A DNA stretch of 64,000 nucleotides from Catenibacillus scindens (GCF_014202115.1 NZ_JACHFW010000003.1:124001-188000), one strand, 5' to 3'; counted from the stretch's first letter, positions 8,602 through 16,370 are shown. Numbers and translations are program-made. Notes: generated by a model from the sequence alone, not told the origin.

Positions 8602-10111
8602 GGGTACGGTCGTACTCCTCTATAAATTCCTTGGTATATGCCACGTCTGAAGGGCAGTCCACATATTCCCTGCCATACTTCTGCCGGGTTTCATTGCCCT
8701 TGCCTGTGATCAGAATGACAGTTGGTTCTTTTGTCTCCAAAATAGCCTTTTTAATGGCCTCACCGCGATCCTCAATCATCTCGTAGGGACAGTTCTGAGC
8801 CTGAACATACTGGGCAATATCCCTGGAAATGTTTTCCACCGGCTCCTCCCCCGGATCCTCGGCCACAAGATAGATCATGTCCGAATATTTACCGGCCACC
8901 GTACCCAGATCTCTGCGGCGGATATATGCCTTTTTCCCAGGACAGCCAAAAATAGTAATAATTTTGCGGCCCTTATACTCCTCCAGGGTAGATTCAAAAA
9001 GTTTTTCAAAACTCAGCTTGTTGTGGGCATAATCTACAATAGCCACCACTTTGTGATCCCGGCTGTGGTACAGTTCCATACGTCCGCTGGATCGGGCCCG
9101 TTTCAGTCCGGAATACATGTATTCCACAGGTATATCCAAAACATAGGCAATGGCAATGGCTGCCAGAGCATTTTCCACATTAAACAGTCCTGGCATCTCA
9201 AGAATAAACTCCTGGTCAAACCGGTCGCAGGCCACATGGAATATAGTATCCATGCCATCCTTGCGGATACCGTAGCCCCGGATATCCGCCTCCGGCTTTG
9301 TTCCAAAAGTGACCACGCTCCCGGCATTTTTCGCAGCCTCCATAATCCGCCCGATCTCATCAGAATCCAGATTGACGCAGGCGGTTTTTGTCTGTGAGAA
9401 TATCCGCAGCTTTGCTTCCAGATAATCATTGAAATCCGGATGCTCTATAGGACTGATATGATCCTCTGAAATATTGAGAAACACGCCCACGTCAAAAGTG
9501 ATTCCATCCACACGATCATATTTCAGCGCCTGGCTGGACACTTCCATCTCCAGGTAGGTGATGCCGCTGTCCACAGCATGGCGAAAATGTTCCATCAGCT
9601 CCACAGATTCCGGGGTTGTAATATGGGACTCTTTTTTTACAACGCCATCGTACACATCAATGGAGGAGATCACCGCGCTCTCACGGCCTCTCACCGCGGC
9701 CATGTAATCGTCAATAATAGCTTTAATATAGTAGGCTGTGGTTGACTTTCCCTTGGTCCCGGTAATACCGATCAGGTTCAGTTCTTCCCATGGCCGGCAA
9801 AAATACAGATCAGCCAGATAAGGCATAGCCCGGCGAATATCCGCCACTAAAATACATGGAATGTCCACATCGTAGGCGGTCTGGCTCACATAGGCGCAGG
9901 CGCCCCGGCTGCAGGCTTCTCTCAGGTAGTCTGCCTTAAAAGCCGCGCCTTTGCAGATAAATAATGTGCCCTCCGACACCTCTTTTGAATTATAAGTCAG
10001 CCCTTTAATCAGCGGATCTCCCAAAATCTCCGGCGCGCCTTTGGCCAAAAGTCCGCTATCCTCAAGACACTGGATGTATTCTGATAAATGATACTGTTTC
10101 AATTCTTTCAT
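8594..10111 (-). CDS. MurE-like Mur ligase with altered substrate motif
   Basis: A 505-residue three-domain Mur ligase. The ATP loop is GITGTKGKST (115-124). EAKLRIF places K234 at the carbamylated-lysine position. NVENALAA (311-318) and DYAH (360-363) are standard motifs. At the site where meso-DAP-adding MurE has DNPR, this protein reads EDPG (418-421), so the arginine that grips DAP is missing. It therefore probably adds another amino acid, or acts on a different UDP or peptide acceptor. It is 21 bases downstream of an Asp/Glu racemase and overlaps the decarboxylase-fold gene by 8 bases. A canonical MurE elsewhere in the genome would be expected but cannot be seen. Confidence 0.85.
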   Translation of the reverse strand: MKELKQYHLSEYIQCLEDSGLLAKGAPEILGDPLIKGLTYNSKEVSEGTLFICKGAAFKADYLREACSRGACAYVSQTAYDVDIPCILVADIRRAMPYLADLYFCRPWEELNLIGITGTKGKSTTAYYIKAIIDDYMAAVRGRESAVISSIDVYDGVVKKESHITTPESVELMEHFRHAVDSGITYLEMEVSSQALKYDRVDGITFDVGVFLNISEDHISPIEHPDFNDYLEAKLRIFSQTKTACVNLDSDEIGRIMEAAKNAGSVVTFGTKPEADIRGYGIRKDGMDTIFHVACDRFDQEFILEMPGLFNVENALAAIAIAYVLDIPVEYMYSGLKRARSSGRMELYHSRDHKVVAIVDYAHNKLSFEKLFESTLEEYKGRKIITIFGCPGKKAYIRRRDLGTVAGKYSDMIYLVAEDPGEEPVENISRDIAQYVQAQNCPYEMIEDRGEAIKKAILETKEPTVILITGKGNETRQKYGREYVDCPSDVAYTKEFIEEYDRTHG

Positions 10112-10132
10112 TTTATTATTTTATCCTCCCGA

Positions 10133-10852
10133 TTACTGATAAACCGCTCCGGAGCGAAGGATCGCTTCCCGGATCAGCACATCCATGGCGTCCAGGCAGC
10201 AGTCCGGGACTTCATGAAAATGTTTATATACCGACAGCTCCGTACATGCCAGAATGACCACTTCGCAGCCTTTCTCCCTGGTAAGCTCATCCACCACACG
10301 GTTAAACAGATGCTTGCTTCCCCGCTCACCGGCTTTGATCTCGTCATAAATAATGTGCATCACATCTTTCTGCCGCTGAGCCCCCGGATGTACCGCCGTC
10401 ACTTTGGCACGCTCACATTCCGCGTCGTAAATCCCCGTGGCGATGGTTCCGTCAGTGCCCATAATGCCAATGCGCTTCACATTCTCAAACTTGGCCCTGG
10501 CATAGCGCACACTCTCCCGGACCATATGGATGATTGGAATATGTACCGCTGCCTGCATCTGTTCATAATAATAATGGGACGTATTGCATGGGATAGCGAT
10601 ATTGGCCGCCCCCGCCTGCTCAAGCATCTGGACATCCTGGATCAGCGACCGGATCAGCTCATGATCCTCCCCGGTCAAGATGGCTTTTGTCCGGTCCGGC
10701 GTAGTCGCGTGGCTTAAAATAATCATATCAATATGCTCCTGGTCGCAGGACGCATCTGTATGTTCAATCACTCCATTGTAAAAAAAATCTGTGGCCTGTG
10801 GTCCCAGACCTCCCAAAACCCCCAATGTTTTCAGCTTTCCAAAATTTATCAT
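10133..10852 (-). CDS. Aspartate/glutamate racemase family protein
   Basis: A 239-residue protein beginning MINFGKLKTLGVLGGLGP. The start at 10852 is preferred because GGAAAGG precedes it; a start 16 codons upstream would add a non-homologous leader. The two catalytic cysteines are C89 (IPCNTSH) and C203 (LACTELS), as in cofactor-independent racemases. It would interconvert L- and D-aspartate or glutamate. It is the first gene of the operon leading to the MurE-like ligase, which suggests it supplies a D-amino acid for wall or related peptide synthesis (inference). Confidence 0.9.
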   Translation of the reverse strand: MINFGKLKTLGVLGGLGPQATDFFYNGVIEHTDASCDQEHIDMIILSHATTPDRTKAILTGEDHELIRSLIQDVQMLEQAGAANIAIPCNTSHYYYEQMQAAVHIPIIHMVRESVRYARAKFENVKRIGIMGTDGTIATGIYDAECERAKVTAVHPGAQRQKDVMHIIYDEIKAGERGSKHLFNRVVDELTREKGCEVVILACTELSVYKHFHEVPDCCLDAMDVLIREAILRSGAVYQ

Positions 10853-10921
10853 AAGGACGCCTTTCCATTCCGCTGCTGTCCCCAGGGTGAACAGCGGCAT
10901 TTCTCTTCATCTTGTATACCA

Positions 10922-10985
10922 AAACGAATACAAAACCTGTTTTCCGCTCATGATAAGAAAGGGACCGCAGCTTTTGTATTCGTTT
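10922..10985. promoter_or_regulatory. Long 14-bp inverted repeat in the racemase operon leader
   Basis: AAACGAATACAAAA (10922-10935) and its exact complement TTTTGTATTCGTTT (10972-10985) flank 36 bases. The dyad lies 70-133 bases before the racemase start, with AT-rich -10-like sequence (TATAAT type) beyond 11000 on the leftward strand. Beside the left arm is CTTGTATACCAA, resembling GntR-type operators built on GTATAC. It could be an attenuator or a regulator site for the wall operon. Confidence 0.5.
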
Positions 10986-11054
10986 CCGCATAGTTACCGT
11001 ATAATTATAGTATATCCAAAACTGCACTGTCAATATTGGAAGCGTTTTCCACAG

Positions 11055-11130
11055 CGCTCACAGACAAGGTGCATCCTGACCCTTATGCGAGCATAAATCA
11101 GTCTGCACCTTGTCTGATGGCTGAACGGTT
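11055..11130 (+). repeat. Structured dispersed repeat, copy 1 of a tandem pair
   Basis: This 76-base unit recurs exactly at 11210-11285. It folds as a 13-bp perfect stem (CAGACAAGGTGCA, 11061-11073, with 11104-11116) around an inner hairpin built on CTGA, TTATGC and GCATAA, TCAG. It ends in GATGGCTGAACGGTT. The inner hairpin and the tail recur at 47291-47344 and 58163-58233 with different outer stems. The two copies are separated by 79 GC-rich bases containing GCCGCG/CGCGGC. Confidence 0.85.
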
Positions 11131-11209
11131 CAGCCCGCGCCATTCGCAAAGCCGCGCTAACGCGCTGACCCGCGGCTTACGCCGCTCCTTTGCTCATGTT
11201 CCGGCGCTC

Positions 11210-11285
11210 CGCTCACAGACAAGGTGCATCCTGACCCTTATGCGAGCATAAATCAGTCTGCACCTTGTCTGATGGCTGAACGGTT
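11210..11285 (+). repeat. Structured dispersed repeat, copy 2 of a tandem pair
   Basis: Identical over 76 bases to 11055-11130, offset by 155. The stem arms are 11216-11228 and 11259-11271. The copy ends 15 bases before a promoter for the arginase gene, so it may insulate that promoter or terminate transcription arriving from the left. No poly-T tract directly follows the stem, which argues against a simple terminator. Confidence 0.85.
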
Positions 11286-11300
11286 TTTGCAATTTATTAA

Positions 11301-11329
11301 TTGATTCTTTACAAAAAGTATGCTATATT
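11301..11329 (+). promoter_or_regulatory. Sigma-A-type promoter for the arginase gene
   Basis: TTGATT at 11301-11306 and TATATT at 11324-11329 are separated by 17 bases, with an extended TG one base before the -10. Transcription would begin near 11336, leaving a leader of about 145 bases before the start codon. Confidence 0.65.
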
Positions 11330-11436
11330 GAAGATTGTATTTATCAAGCGAACACTTTGGCCGGATTGTCCGGCCAACACAGAGTACAGGGATTAGGATC
11401 AGAAGATATCCACTGACGCTGACCCAAATCCCTCGC

Positions 11437-11458
11437 CAAGACTCTCGAAGGAGTCTTG
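11437..11458 (+). promoter_or_regulatory. Leader hairpin before the arginase ribosome site
   Basis: CAAGACTC and GAGTCTTG form a perfect 8-bp stem with a 6-base loop, ending 14 bases before the GGAGG of the arginase gene. A hairpin this close to the ribosome site could modulate translation or mRNA stability. No known riboswitch class was recognised in the leader. Confidence 0.45.
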
Positions 11459-11481
11459 AATTATGGATTACGGAGGTCATT

Positions 11482-12387
11482 ATGTATAGTATTTATGGAT
11501 GTCCAATGCATTACGGAGTAGGCGATGAAGGTCTGATCTACAGCCTGGATTATTTGAATCAGTATTATGATCTGAACATTCCTATCGTGCCGGAGATCAC
11601 CATGCCTGATAAGCACCTTGCTAATCTGAAAAACTTAGACAGCGTGGTAGCTACATGCCGAAACATTGCCAGACATCAGCACCATATCATCCAGCATCAC
11701 GACACACCCCTCTTTATCGCCGGAGATCACAGCGCGGTCATCGGTTCCATCTCCGGGACAAGTGTCAATTATGAAAATCTTGGACTTATCTGGATCGACG
11801 CCCACCCGGATATTAACACAGACCAGACCACGGTTACAGGAAATATCCACGGAATGCCAGTTGCCGCCCTCCTTGGCATGGGCGAGAAATCTCTGACAAA
11901 TATCCTTTCCTCCTCACCAAAGCTTCGGCCTGAGAATATTGTCATGCTCGGTCTCAGAGACATTGACCCTCCTGAGCAGAAATTCCTGGACGAGCTTCAT
12001 ATCAAATATTATACTTATGACGACATCCAAAAGACGGGACTTACAACATGTATTGAGGAGTCCATCCAGTATTTATCCCATTTAAAAGCGATTCATCTGA
12101 GTTTTGATGTGGATTCCATGGACCCGGATCTTATGCCCGGCGTCTCTGTACCTGTCAAAAGCGGCTTTACAGTAGACCAGGTCTATGAGATGATCAACGC
12201 TTTTCTAAACAGACTCCCTATTGCAGCTATGGACATTGTAGAATTTAACATGACCCACGATGTGGATCACCGCACATCGGACTTTGTCAACGGGCTGATC
12301 CATCATATTCTGGATATGAATGAAGAAAATACCATGTTCTACAATAATACGGATATTCTTCACAACCAGAAAGCGGCTTATTATTAA
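11482..12387 (+). CDS. Arginase/agmatinase/formiminoglutamase family hydrolase
   Basis: A 301-residue ureohydrolase. The ATG at 11482 follows ACGGAGG; frames reaching further upstream lack a ribosome site. The binuclear manganese ligands are visible: GDHS (H83), DAHPD (D106, H108, D110) and SFDVDSMDPD (D209, D211). These enzymes hydrolyse guanidino compounds to urea plus an amine or amino acid. Arginase feeding ornithine is the likeliest role, but agmatinase or guanidinobutyrase activity is not excluded. It stands alone with its own promoter and structured leader. Confidence 0.9.
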   Translation: MYSIYGCPMHYGVGDEGLIYSLDYLNQYYDLNIPIVPEITMPDKHLANLKNLDSVVATCRNIARHQHHIIQHHDTPLFIAGDHSAVIGSISGTSVNYENLGLIWIDAHPDINTDQTTVTGNIHGMPVAALLGMGEKSLTNILSSSPKLRPENIVMLGLRDIDPPEQKFLDELHIKYYTYDDIQKTGLTTCIEESIQYLSHLKAIHLSFDVDSMDPDLMPGVSVPVKSGFTVDQVYEMINAFLNRLPIAAMDIVEFNMTHDVDHRTSDFVNGLIHHILDMNEENTMFYNNTDILHNQKAAYY

Positions 12388-12411
12388 ATCTTATCCTGTT
12401 TTTTATCTTTT

Positions 12412-12490
12412 CGGGCAGTGAGTCCTGGGAATATGTTTGCGCAGCCTTTTAGGCACAAGCATCTAAAAAATCCCACGGCCTCACTGCCCG
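12412..12490 (+). terminator. Long hairpin after the arginase gene, terminator or structured RNA
   Basis: CGGGCAGTGAG (12412-12422) pairs exactly with CTCACTGCCCG (12480-12490). Inside, CCTGGGA can pair with TCCCACGG, and GCC with GGC, giving a rod of about 79 bases with bulges. It lacks a strong poly-T tail (TTAGC follows), so it may be more than a terminator. No known RNA family was recognised. Confidence 0.5.
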
Positions 12491-12641
12491 TTAGCTATAT
12501 CCAGAAGGCCCTCAAAAAGCCTGCCCCTCAGCCCCGATGATATCCACAGATTTCATAGCCCGCTTCCAATATCAGAAACTGATTTTCATTTTTTGCCGAC
12601 GCCAAAATACAGCTTTTGTGATATGATAAATACATAATAAT

Positions 12642-12810
12642 TATTCAGCTATACGGCTGGTTTAATAAAAATTCGGCGCAAGTTTACTTGCAGAGAATTT
12701 ATGAATAAACCAGACATATGGCGCCAAGCCAAATCCAGGATTCAGCCGCGCAAACGGCGGTAAAGCTGTGTTAGCTGCGAGAATCATAAAAGGCACGGCT
12801 GAATAGTTAC
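12642..12810. repeat. Structured repeat bounded by TATTCAGC and GCTGAATA
   Basis: The outer arms TATTCAGC (12642-12649) and GCTGAATA (12798-12805, followed by GTTAC) are inverted. Inside, CTGGTTTAATAAAAATTC (from 12657) pairs imperfectly with GAATTTATGAATAAACCAG (to 12713), and an AAGT/ACTT hairpin sits in the loop. The ends match the GTAAC-NRTTCAGC termini of other repeats here. It directly precedes the ribosome site of the gene at 12837 and may form its leader. Confidence 0.6.
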
Positions 12811-12836
12811 AATATATATAGTAGGAGGTATACGCT

Positions 12837-13277
12837 ATGGGATTAGAAATGAAAATGGCCTTTACGGATGTTATCCGTCCGGGCACATTAAAGAATTACT
12901 ATGTAAATGGCAAGATCAACGGTTACCAGTTTGACGTCCGCCTGGGCTATTACCGGGGACATTACCTTTCTGTCATCGACAAACTGGCCGTGGAAGTTGA
13001 CGGAGAAAAAGCAGATGATTTAGATGTGACCTTCTGTGTCAACGGCAAAGAATTTGCTCCGGCAGAGCTGAAATATCAGTTTTCCGAGTTCTGGACGATT
13101 CTGACGCCGGCTACCATAAAGGTGCGCAAGCCCGGCGGACTGAGCCAGGGAGATCATGATGTCAATCTTACTCTTATGCTTCACAGTCCGTATATGCCCC
13201 TGCCGGGAGCCACAGAGCCTCATCAGTACACACCTATCAATAGCTGCGACCGGAAAACCGTAACATTATCGGAATAA
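12837..13277 (+). CDS. DUF6379 protein, C-glycoside deglycosidase beta-subunit-like
   Basis: A 146-residue beta-rich protein with no signal peptide, preceded by GTAGGAGG. It contains RPGTLKNYYVNGKINGYQFD near the start and a charged, strand-rich middle, as in the DUF6379 family. Characterised members (DfgB, CarC, DgpC types) are the small subunit of C-glycoside deglycosidases, which cleave the C-C bond between a 3-keto sugar and an aromatic aglycone. The adjacent gene, 16 bases downstream, encodes a TIM-barrel protein of the size and type of the large subunit. The pairing is the main evidence; the family call is from memory of motifs. Confidence 0.75.
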   Translation: MGLEMKMAFTDVIRPGTLKNYYVNGKINGYQFDVRLGYYRGHYLSVIDKLAVEVDGEKADDLDVTFCVNGKEFAPAELKYQFSEFWTILTPATIKVRKPGGLSQGDHDVNLTLMLHSPYMPLPGATEPHQYTPINSCDRKTVTLSE

Positions 13278-13293
13278 GAGGGAGGTAAAGGAC

Positions 13294-14265
13294 ATGACAA
13301 AGATCAAATTAGGTGTAACATTATACAGTTATACAGCAGAATATGTCAGCGGACAATATACTTTTGAAGACTGTGTGCGCCGCTGCGCGGAATTGGGCGT
13401 TGACGGCTACGAGATCGTGGCCACACAGATGATCCCCTCCTACCCTTATGTCAGCGATGAATTTTTAGGGGAAGTCAACCGGCTGAAAGCCGAGTACGGC
13501 GTCCGGCCCATCAGCTACGGCGCCAACACCGACCGTGGTATGCGCTTTGACCGGGACTTAAATGATGAAGAACTTCTGGCCAGTACCATCCGGGATATAA
13601 AAGCCGCTCACAAGCTGGGCTGCCCGGTGATCCGCGCTCAGTATCTCCTTTCCCCCAAGAACCTGGTACAGGTGGCCCCTTACGCCGAGGAGTACGGCAT
13701 TAAGATCGGTATTGAAATACATAACCCTGAAACCCCATCCACACCGGCTATGGAAGCCTACCTGGAGGCCATCGAGAAATCCGGCTCCAAATACATCGGC
13801 TTTGTCCCCGACCTGGGCGCATTCGCCGACAAGCCAAACGTCGCCAGCTATCAGGGCGCTCTGGAGCAGGGAGCCAATAAGGAAATGCTGGATTACGCCG
13901 TTTCCCTGCGCTACGATGATGTTCCAATGGACGAGGCCCAGAAACTTCTGGAAGCTAAAGGCGCCGATCCTATTGTTATGAGTTCTTTCTTCAACATGTA
14001 CGGCTTCCTCACCTTCCGGAAGAATCCGGATTTTGAAGGTCTGAAACGGATCATGCCTTACGTCTTCCACGTTCACGGCAAATTCCACTGCATGACCGAG
14101 GAGGGCAACGAGCTGAGTATTCCTTACGACAAACTGCTGCCCATCCTTGATGAAGCCGGTTACGACGGCTACATCGTCTCTGAATTTGAAGGCCACAGCA
14201 CTATGCCTGCCGCCCAGGCTGTAGCAAAACATATCGCCATGGAGCGGAGGATTTTGGGACTTTAA
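13294..14265 (+). CDS. TIM-barrel lyase, C-glycoside deglycosidase alpha-subunit-like
   Basis: A 323-residue AP-endonuclease-2-type TIM barrel with GGGAGG before the start. Candidate metal ligands are E141 (GIEIHNP), D173 (VPDLGAF), H261 (in HVHGKFH, 259-265) and E297 (SEFEGH), the E-D-H-E set of Mn-dependent sugar isomerases and of C-glycoside deglycosidase alpha subunits. It probably forms a heteromer with the DUF6379 protein encoded just before it. The 3-keto-glycoside substrate would need an oxidoreductase (Gfo/Idh/MocA type), and none is visible in this window. Without that, a sugar isomerase or xylose-isomerase-like role remains possible. Confidence 0.75.
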   Translation: MTKIKLGVTLYSYTAEYVSGQYTFEDCVRRCAELGVDGYEIVATQMIPSYPYVSDEFLGEVNRLKAEYGVRPISYGANTDRGMRFDRDLNDEELLASTIRDIKAAHKLGCPVIRAQYLLSPKNLVQVAPYAEEYGIKIGIEIHNPETPSTPAMEAYLEAIEKSGSKYIGFVPDLGAFADKPNVASYQGALEQGANKEMLDYAVSLRYDDVPMDEAQKLLEAKGADPIVMSSFFNMYGFLTFRKNPDFEGLKRIMPYVFHVHGKFHCMTEEGNELSIPYDKLLPILDEAGYDGYIVSEFEGHSTMPAAQAVAKHIAMERRILGL

Positions 14266-14293
14266 TCAGCATTTTGCATGTGTAAAGCTGAAC

Positions 14294-14335
14294 AGAGGGG
14301 CTGCGGCACTAAGTAATTAGTGCTGCAGTCCCTCT
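14294..14335. terminator. Strong hairpin terminator between convergent genes
   Basis: AGAGGGGCTGCGGCACTA pairs with TAGTGCTGCAGTCCCTCT around a 6-base loop, with one G-rich mismatch region. It lies between the C-glycoside-type gene and the convergent toxin gene and could serve both strands. Confidence 0.65.
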
Positions 14336-14348
14336 GCCTTTGGCGCTT

Positions 14349-14669
14349 TCACAGGCAGTCATCAAAAAGTATGCGCAGATAGTCCCGCCTTCCATAAAGG
14401 ACACGATCAACATAAACCGCTGTGTCAATATGCCGGTAAAACGCCATATAATTTCCGGATATTACAAAGCGATACTCCGTTTCTACATCTATCGCATCAG
14501 AAAGCCTGGCCCCCATGTCTGGAAAATCTTTTAATTGATCAATTATATCCAAAATATTGTTAACAACATTTAATGCCGCAGGCGGATTACACAATTCGGT
14601 TTGAATATATTCATATATTTCATCTAAATCATTGACGGCCTCTGGGGAATAATAAATTTTACATACCAT
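14349..14669 (-). CDS. RelE/ParE-type toxin
   Basis: A 106-residue toxin of the RelE/ParE superfamily. The family body is clear: YYSPEAVNDLDEIYEYI, DFPDMGARL, YRFVISGNYMAFYRH and VYVDRVLYGRRDYLRILF. The ATG at 14669, one base after the antitoxin stop with GGAGAAG in front, is preferred over a start inside the antitoxin. Such toxins cut ribosome-bound mRNA (RelE) or poison gyrase (ParE); sequence alone does not say which. The pair appears intact. Confidence 0.88.
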   Translation of the reverse strand: MVCKIYYSPEAVNDLDEIYEYIQTELCNPPAALNVVNNILDIIDQLKDFPDMGARLSDAIDVETEYRFVISGNYMAFYRHIDTAVYVDRVLYGRRDYLRILFDDCL

Positions 14670-14670
14670 C

Positions 14671-14919
14671 TTACTTCTCCCCAAAACGGGTTCTTACATC
14701 ATCGGACAGAACCCATCCTTTTTCCTCTCCAGATTTTTTCCCCTTTTCCAGGGCATTCAGCAACTTTATCGTTGCTTTCACTTTTTCATAATCCTTCATA
14801 TCAAGAATTGCATAACGTCCGCGCCCATTTTTTGTCAGAAATACCGGAGATCCCACAGTAACATCTCTCAAAACTTCCGAATAATTTCTTAAATCAGATA
14901 TTGGTTTAATATTCGGCAT
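14671..14919 (-). CDS. Phd/YefM-type antitoxin
   Basis: An 82-residue antitoxin. The N-terminal half (IKPISDLRNYSEVLRDV, PVFLTKNGRGRYAILDMKDYEK) is the DNA-binding Phd/YefM fold; the C-terminal part wraps the toxin. It is the first gene of a two-gene operon. The sequence upstream is very AT-rich and is likely the autoregulated promoter, though no clean dyad was resolved there. It is related to the antitoxin at 20424-20687 (PI-DLRN-SE, P-F-TKNG). Confidence 0.9.
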   Translation of the reverse strand: MPNIKPISDLRNYSEVLRDVTVGSPVFLTKNGRGRYAILDMKDYEKVKATIKLLNALEKGKKSGEEKGWVLSDDVRTRFGEK

Positions 14920-15063
14920 AAAATCACCCCGCTCTCTTAAACTATTTCCCAGGACTGAGTTGTTACTTTATATTATATTAATATACACCTTTTTGCTGCA
15001 AAAAACAACATAAAATATAATGATATATTTACAGCAAACATACTTATATCTAGCCAAAAGTAA

Positions 15064-15106
15064 TATACGCTTAAACTATTCATCCAGAGAATAATTTAAG
15101 CGTATA
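15064..15106. terminator. 12-bp hairpin, probable terminator
   Basis: TATACGCTTAAA (15064-15075) pairs exactly with TTTAAGCGTATA (15095-15106). It lies downstream of the leftward gene remnant at 15124. It is AT-rich and lacks a clear T-tract, so terminator strength is uncertain. Confidence 0.45.
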
Positions 15107-15123
15107 TCTGAATAATCCCCTTT

Positions 15124-15390
15124 TCACAACCACAATCTGTACAGCGCCACTTCATCAGTCTCCCTGTTGGCAGACAGAATATAATCCTCCCCATGATTCG
15201 TAAATTTATAGACATTGGCTGAACCGCAGTCTTTATCTATGTACTCATAAATATATTCTTTTCGCTCCTTATCCCAGGTAAAAAGAATGAGATTTTTCTC
15301 CCCTTCCCTGTGTCCGATAACCACAGCCGGGCGTCCGCAAATCATGCCGCCAAAAATAGAGTGGGAAAATGGGGCCGGATTTTCATAACA
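15124..15390 (-). pseudogene. C-terminal remnant of an unknown gene
   Basis: About 88 residues with good coding character (PAPFSHSIFGGMICGRPAV, LILFTWDKERKEYIYEYID, DYILSANRETDEVALYRLWL) and a natural stop at 15124. Reading upstream, the coding pattern breaks near 15390, exactly where the oppositely oriented AbiEii gene begins; codons beyond that are only the antisense of AbiEii. The repeating strand pattern suggests a beta-propeller or FG-GAP-like protein, but the family is not identified. Confidence 0.55.
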
Positions 15391-15391
15391 G

Positions 15392-16233
15392 GTGGCTGAT
15401 ATTGCGGCTTCCGTGCTTGCACGGCTGAAAAACAAGGCTGCTGAAAGCGGCAGAAGCTATCAGCTCTGCTTGCAGCTTTTTTTTCAGGAAGAATTTCTCC
15501 GCCGTCTGGAAAAATCCAAATATGCTGAAAGTCTCGTGTTAAAGGGCGGGTTATTCCTCTATTCTCTGACTGATTTTGACAGTCGGGTAACGGTGGATGT
15601 GGACTTTCTGCTTCGGCAAATACCGAATACGCCGGAACAATTAAAATCCATTTTAGAAGATATTATCGCTGTTCCCACCGGCAATGATTTTGTAACCTTT
15701 GAAATCAAGGATATTGCCCCTATTGCTGTCACTAAAAAGTATGCGGGAATCGGCGTCTCTATCACTGCCCGTATCAAAAACACAAGAACGCCGTTTAGCA
15801 TTGATTTTGGCGTAGGAGATGTCATTGTTCCGAAACAGGAAAAACGCCGGATACCAACGCAGCTTCCAGATTTTGAATCGCCAACGGTAAATACCTACTC
15901 TGTTGAAGAATGAAAGACTACTACGATCTTTATTATATCGCTAACAATTTCGATTTTGACGGTTCAGTACTTACCGAGGCTCTCAGAAAGACATTTGCTA
16001 ACCGTGAACGCAGCTTCACTCTTGAGCAATTTAATCAGGTTATGAGTTTTGCCGATGATGCGTTCATGCAGAAGAAATGGAAAGCTTTTATCCGCAAAAT
16101 CAATACTAAGACAGACGATTACAGTATCGTCCTAAAAGCAATAAGGAATTTCCTTGAACACCCTTTTGCCGCGGCAATAGAGAATAAAACATTTGCCGGG
16201 CATTGGTCTGCTGCCAATAGCAAATGGATTTAA
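15392..16233 (+). pseudogene. AbiEii/AbiGii-type nucleotidyltransferase toxin, internally deleted
   Basis: The first frame (GTG at 15392 to 15912) encodes the AbiEii N-terminal nucleotidyltransferase: ESLVLKGGLFLYSL, then VDVDFLLRQ with the paired aspartates of the NTase site, ending FESPTVNTYSVEE. The second frame (from 15910) resumes at MKDYYDLYYIANNF. Intact relatives read through from YSVEE to KDYYDLYY with roughly 20 extra residues between, so a short deletion shifted the frame. No AbiEi antitoxin gene is present. The protein is probably dead unless the two halves are made separately through the ATGA overlap at 15910. Confidence 0.75.
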
Positions 16234-16298
16234 CTGGGAGGAACAGGCGGGCTGATCATGCCCGCCTAAAGACCATTTCGCCTTCATCCGCGGCATAA

Positions 16299-16370
16299 GG
16301 AAAGATCTGCTCTTTGCGCGGTAAAAATCGGCGCAGGAAACGTCATTATGATAATTATTATGACGTTTCC
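16299..16370 (-). repeat. 72-base repeat, inverted copy of 43969-44040
   Basis: It contains a stem GGAAACGTCAT...ATGACGTTTCC plus a flank that runs GGAAAGATCTGC, CTTTGCGC and AAAAATCGGCGCA. The complement of 43969-44040 matches it over the full 72 bases with a handful of differences, some of them in the loop. Beyond it, 16376-16430 holds two near-identical 20-base direct repeats (AACGAAAATTAAAAATGTTT and AACGAATTTTAAAAATGTTT). Nothing else is seen in the 227-base gap before the ABC permease. Confidence 0.75.

Noticed and set aside
11055-11285. Tandem repeat as CRISPR
   Set aside because: There are only two copies of 76 bases with a 79-base spacer, a strong hairpin inside each, and no cas genes. 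Spacer and repeat sizes do not fit a CRISPR array.
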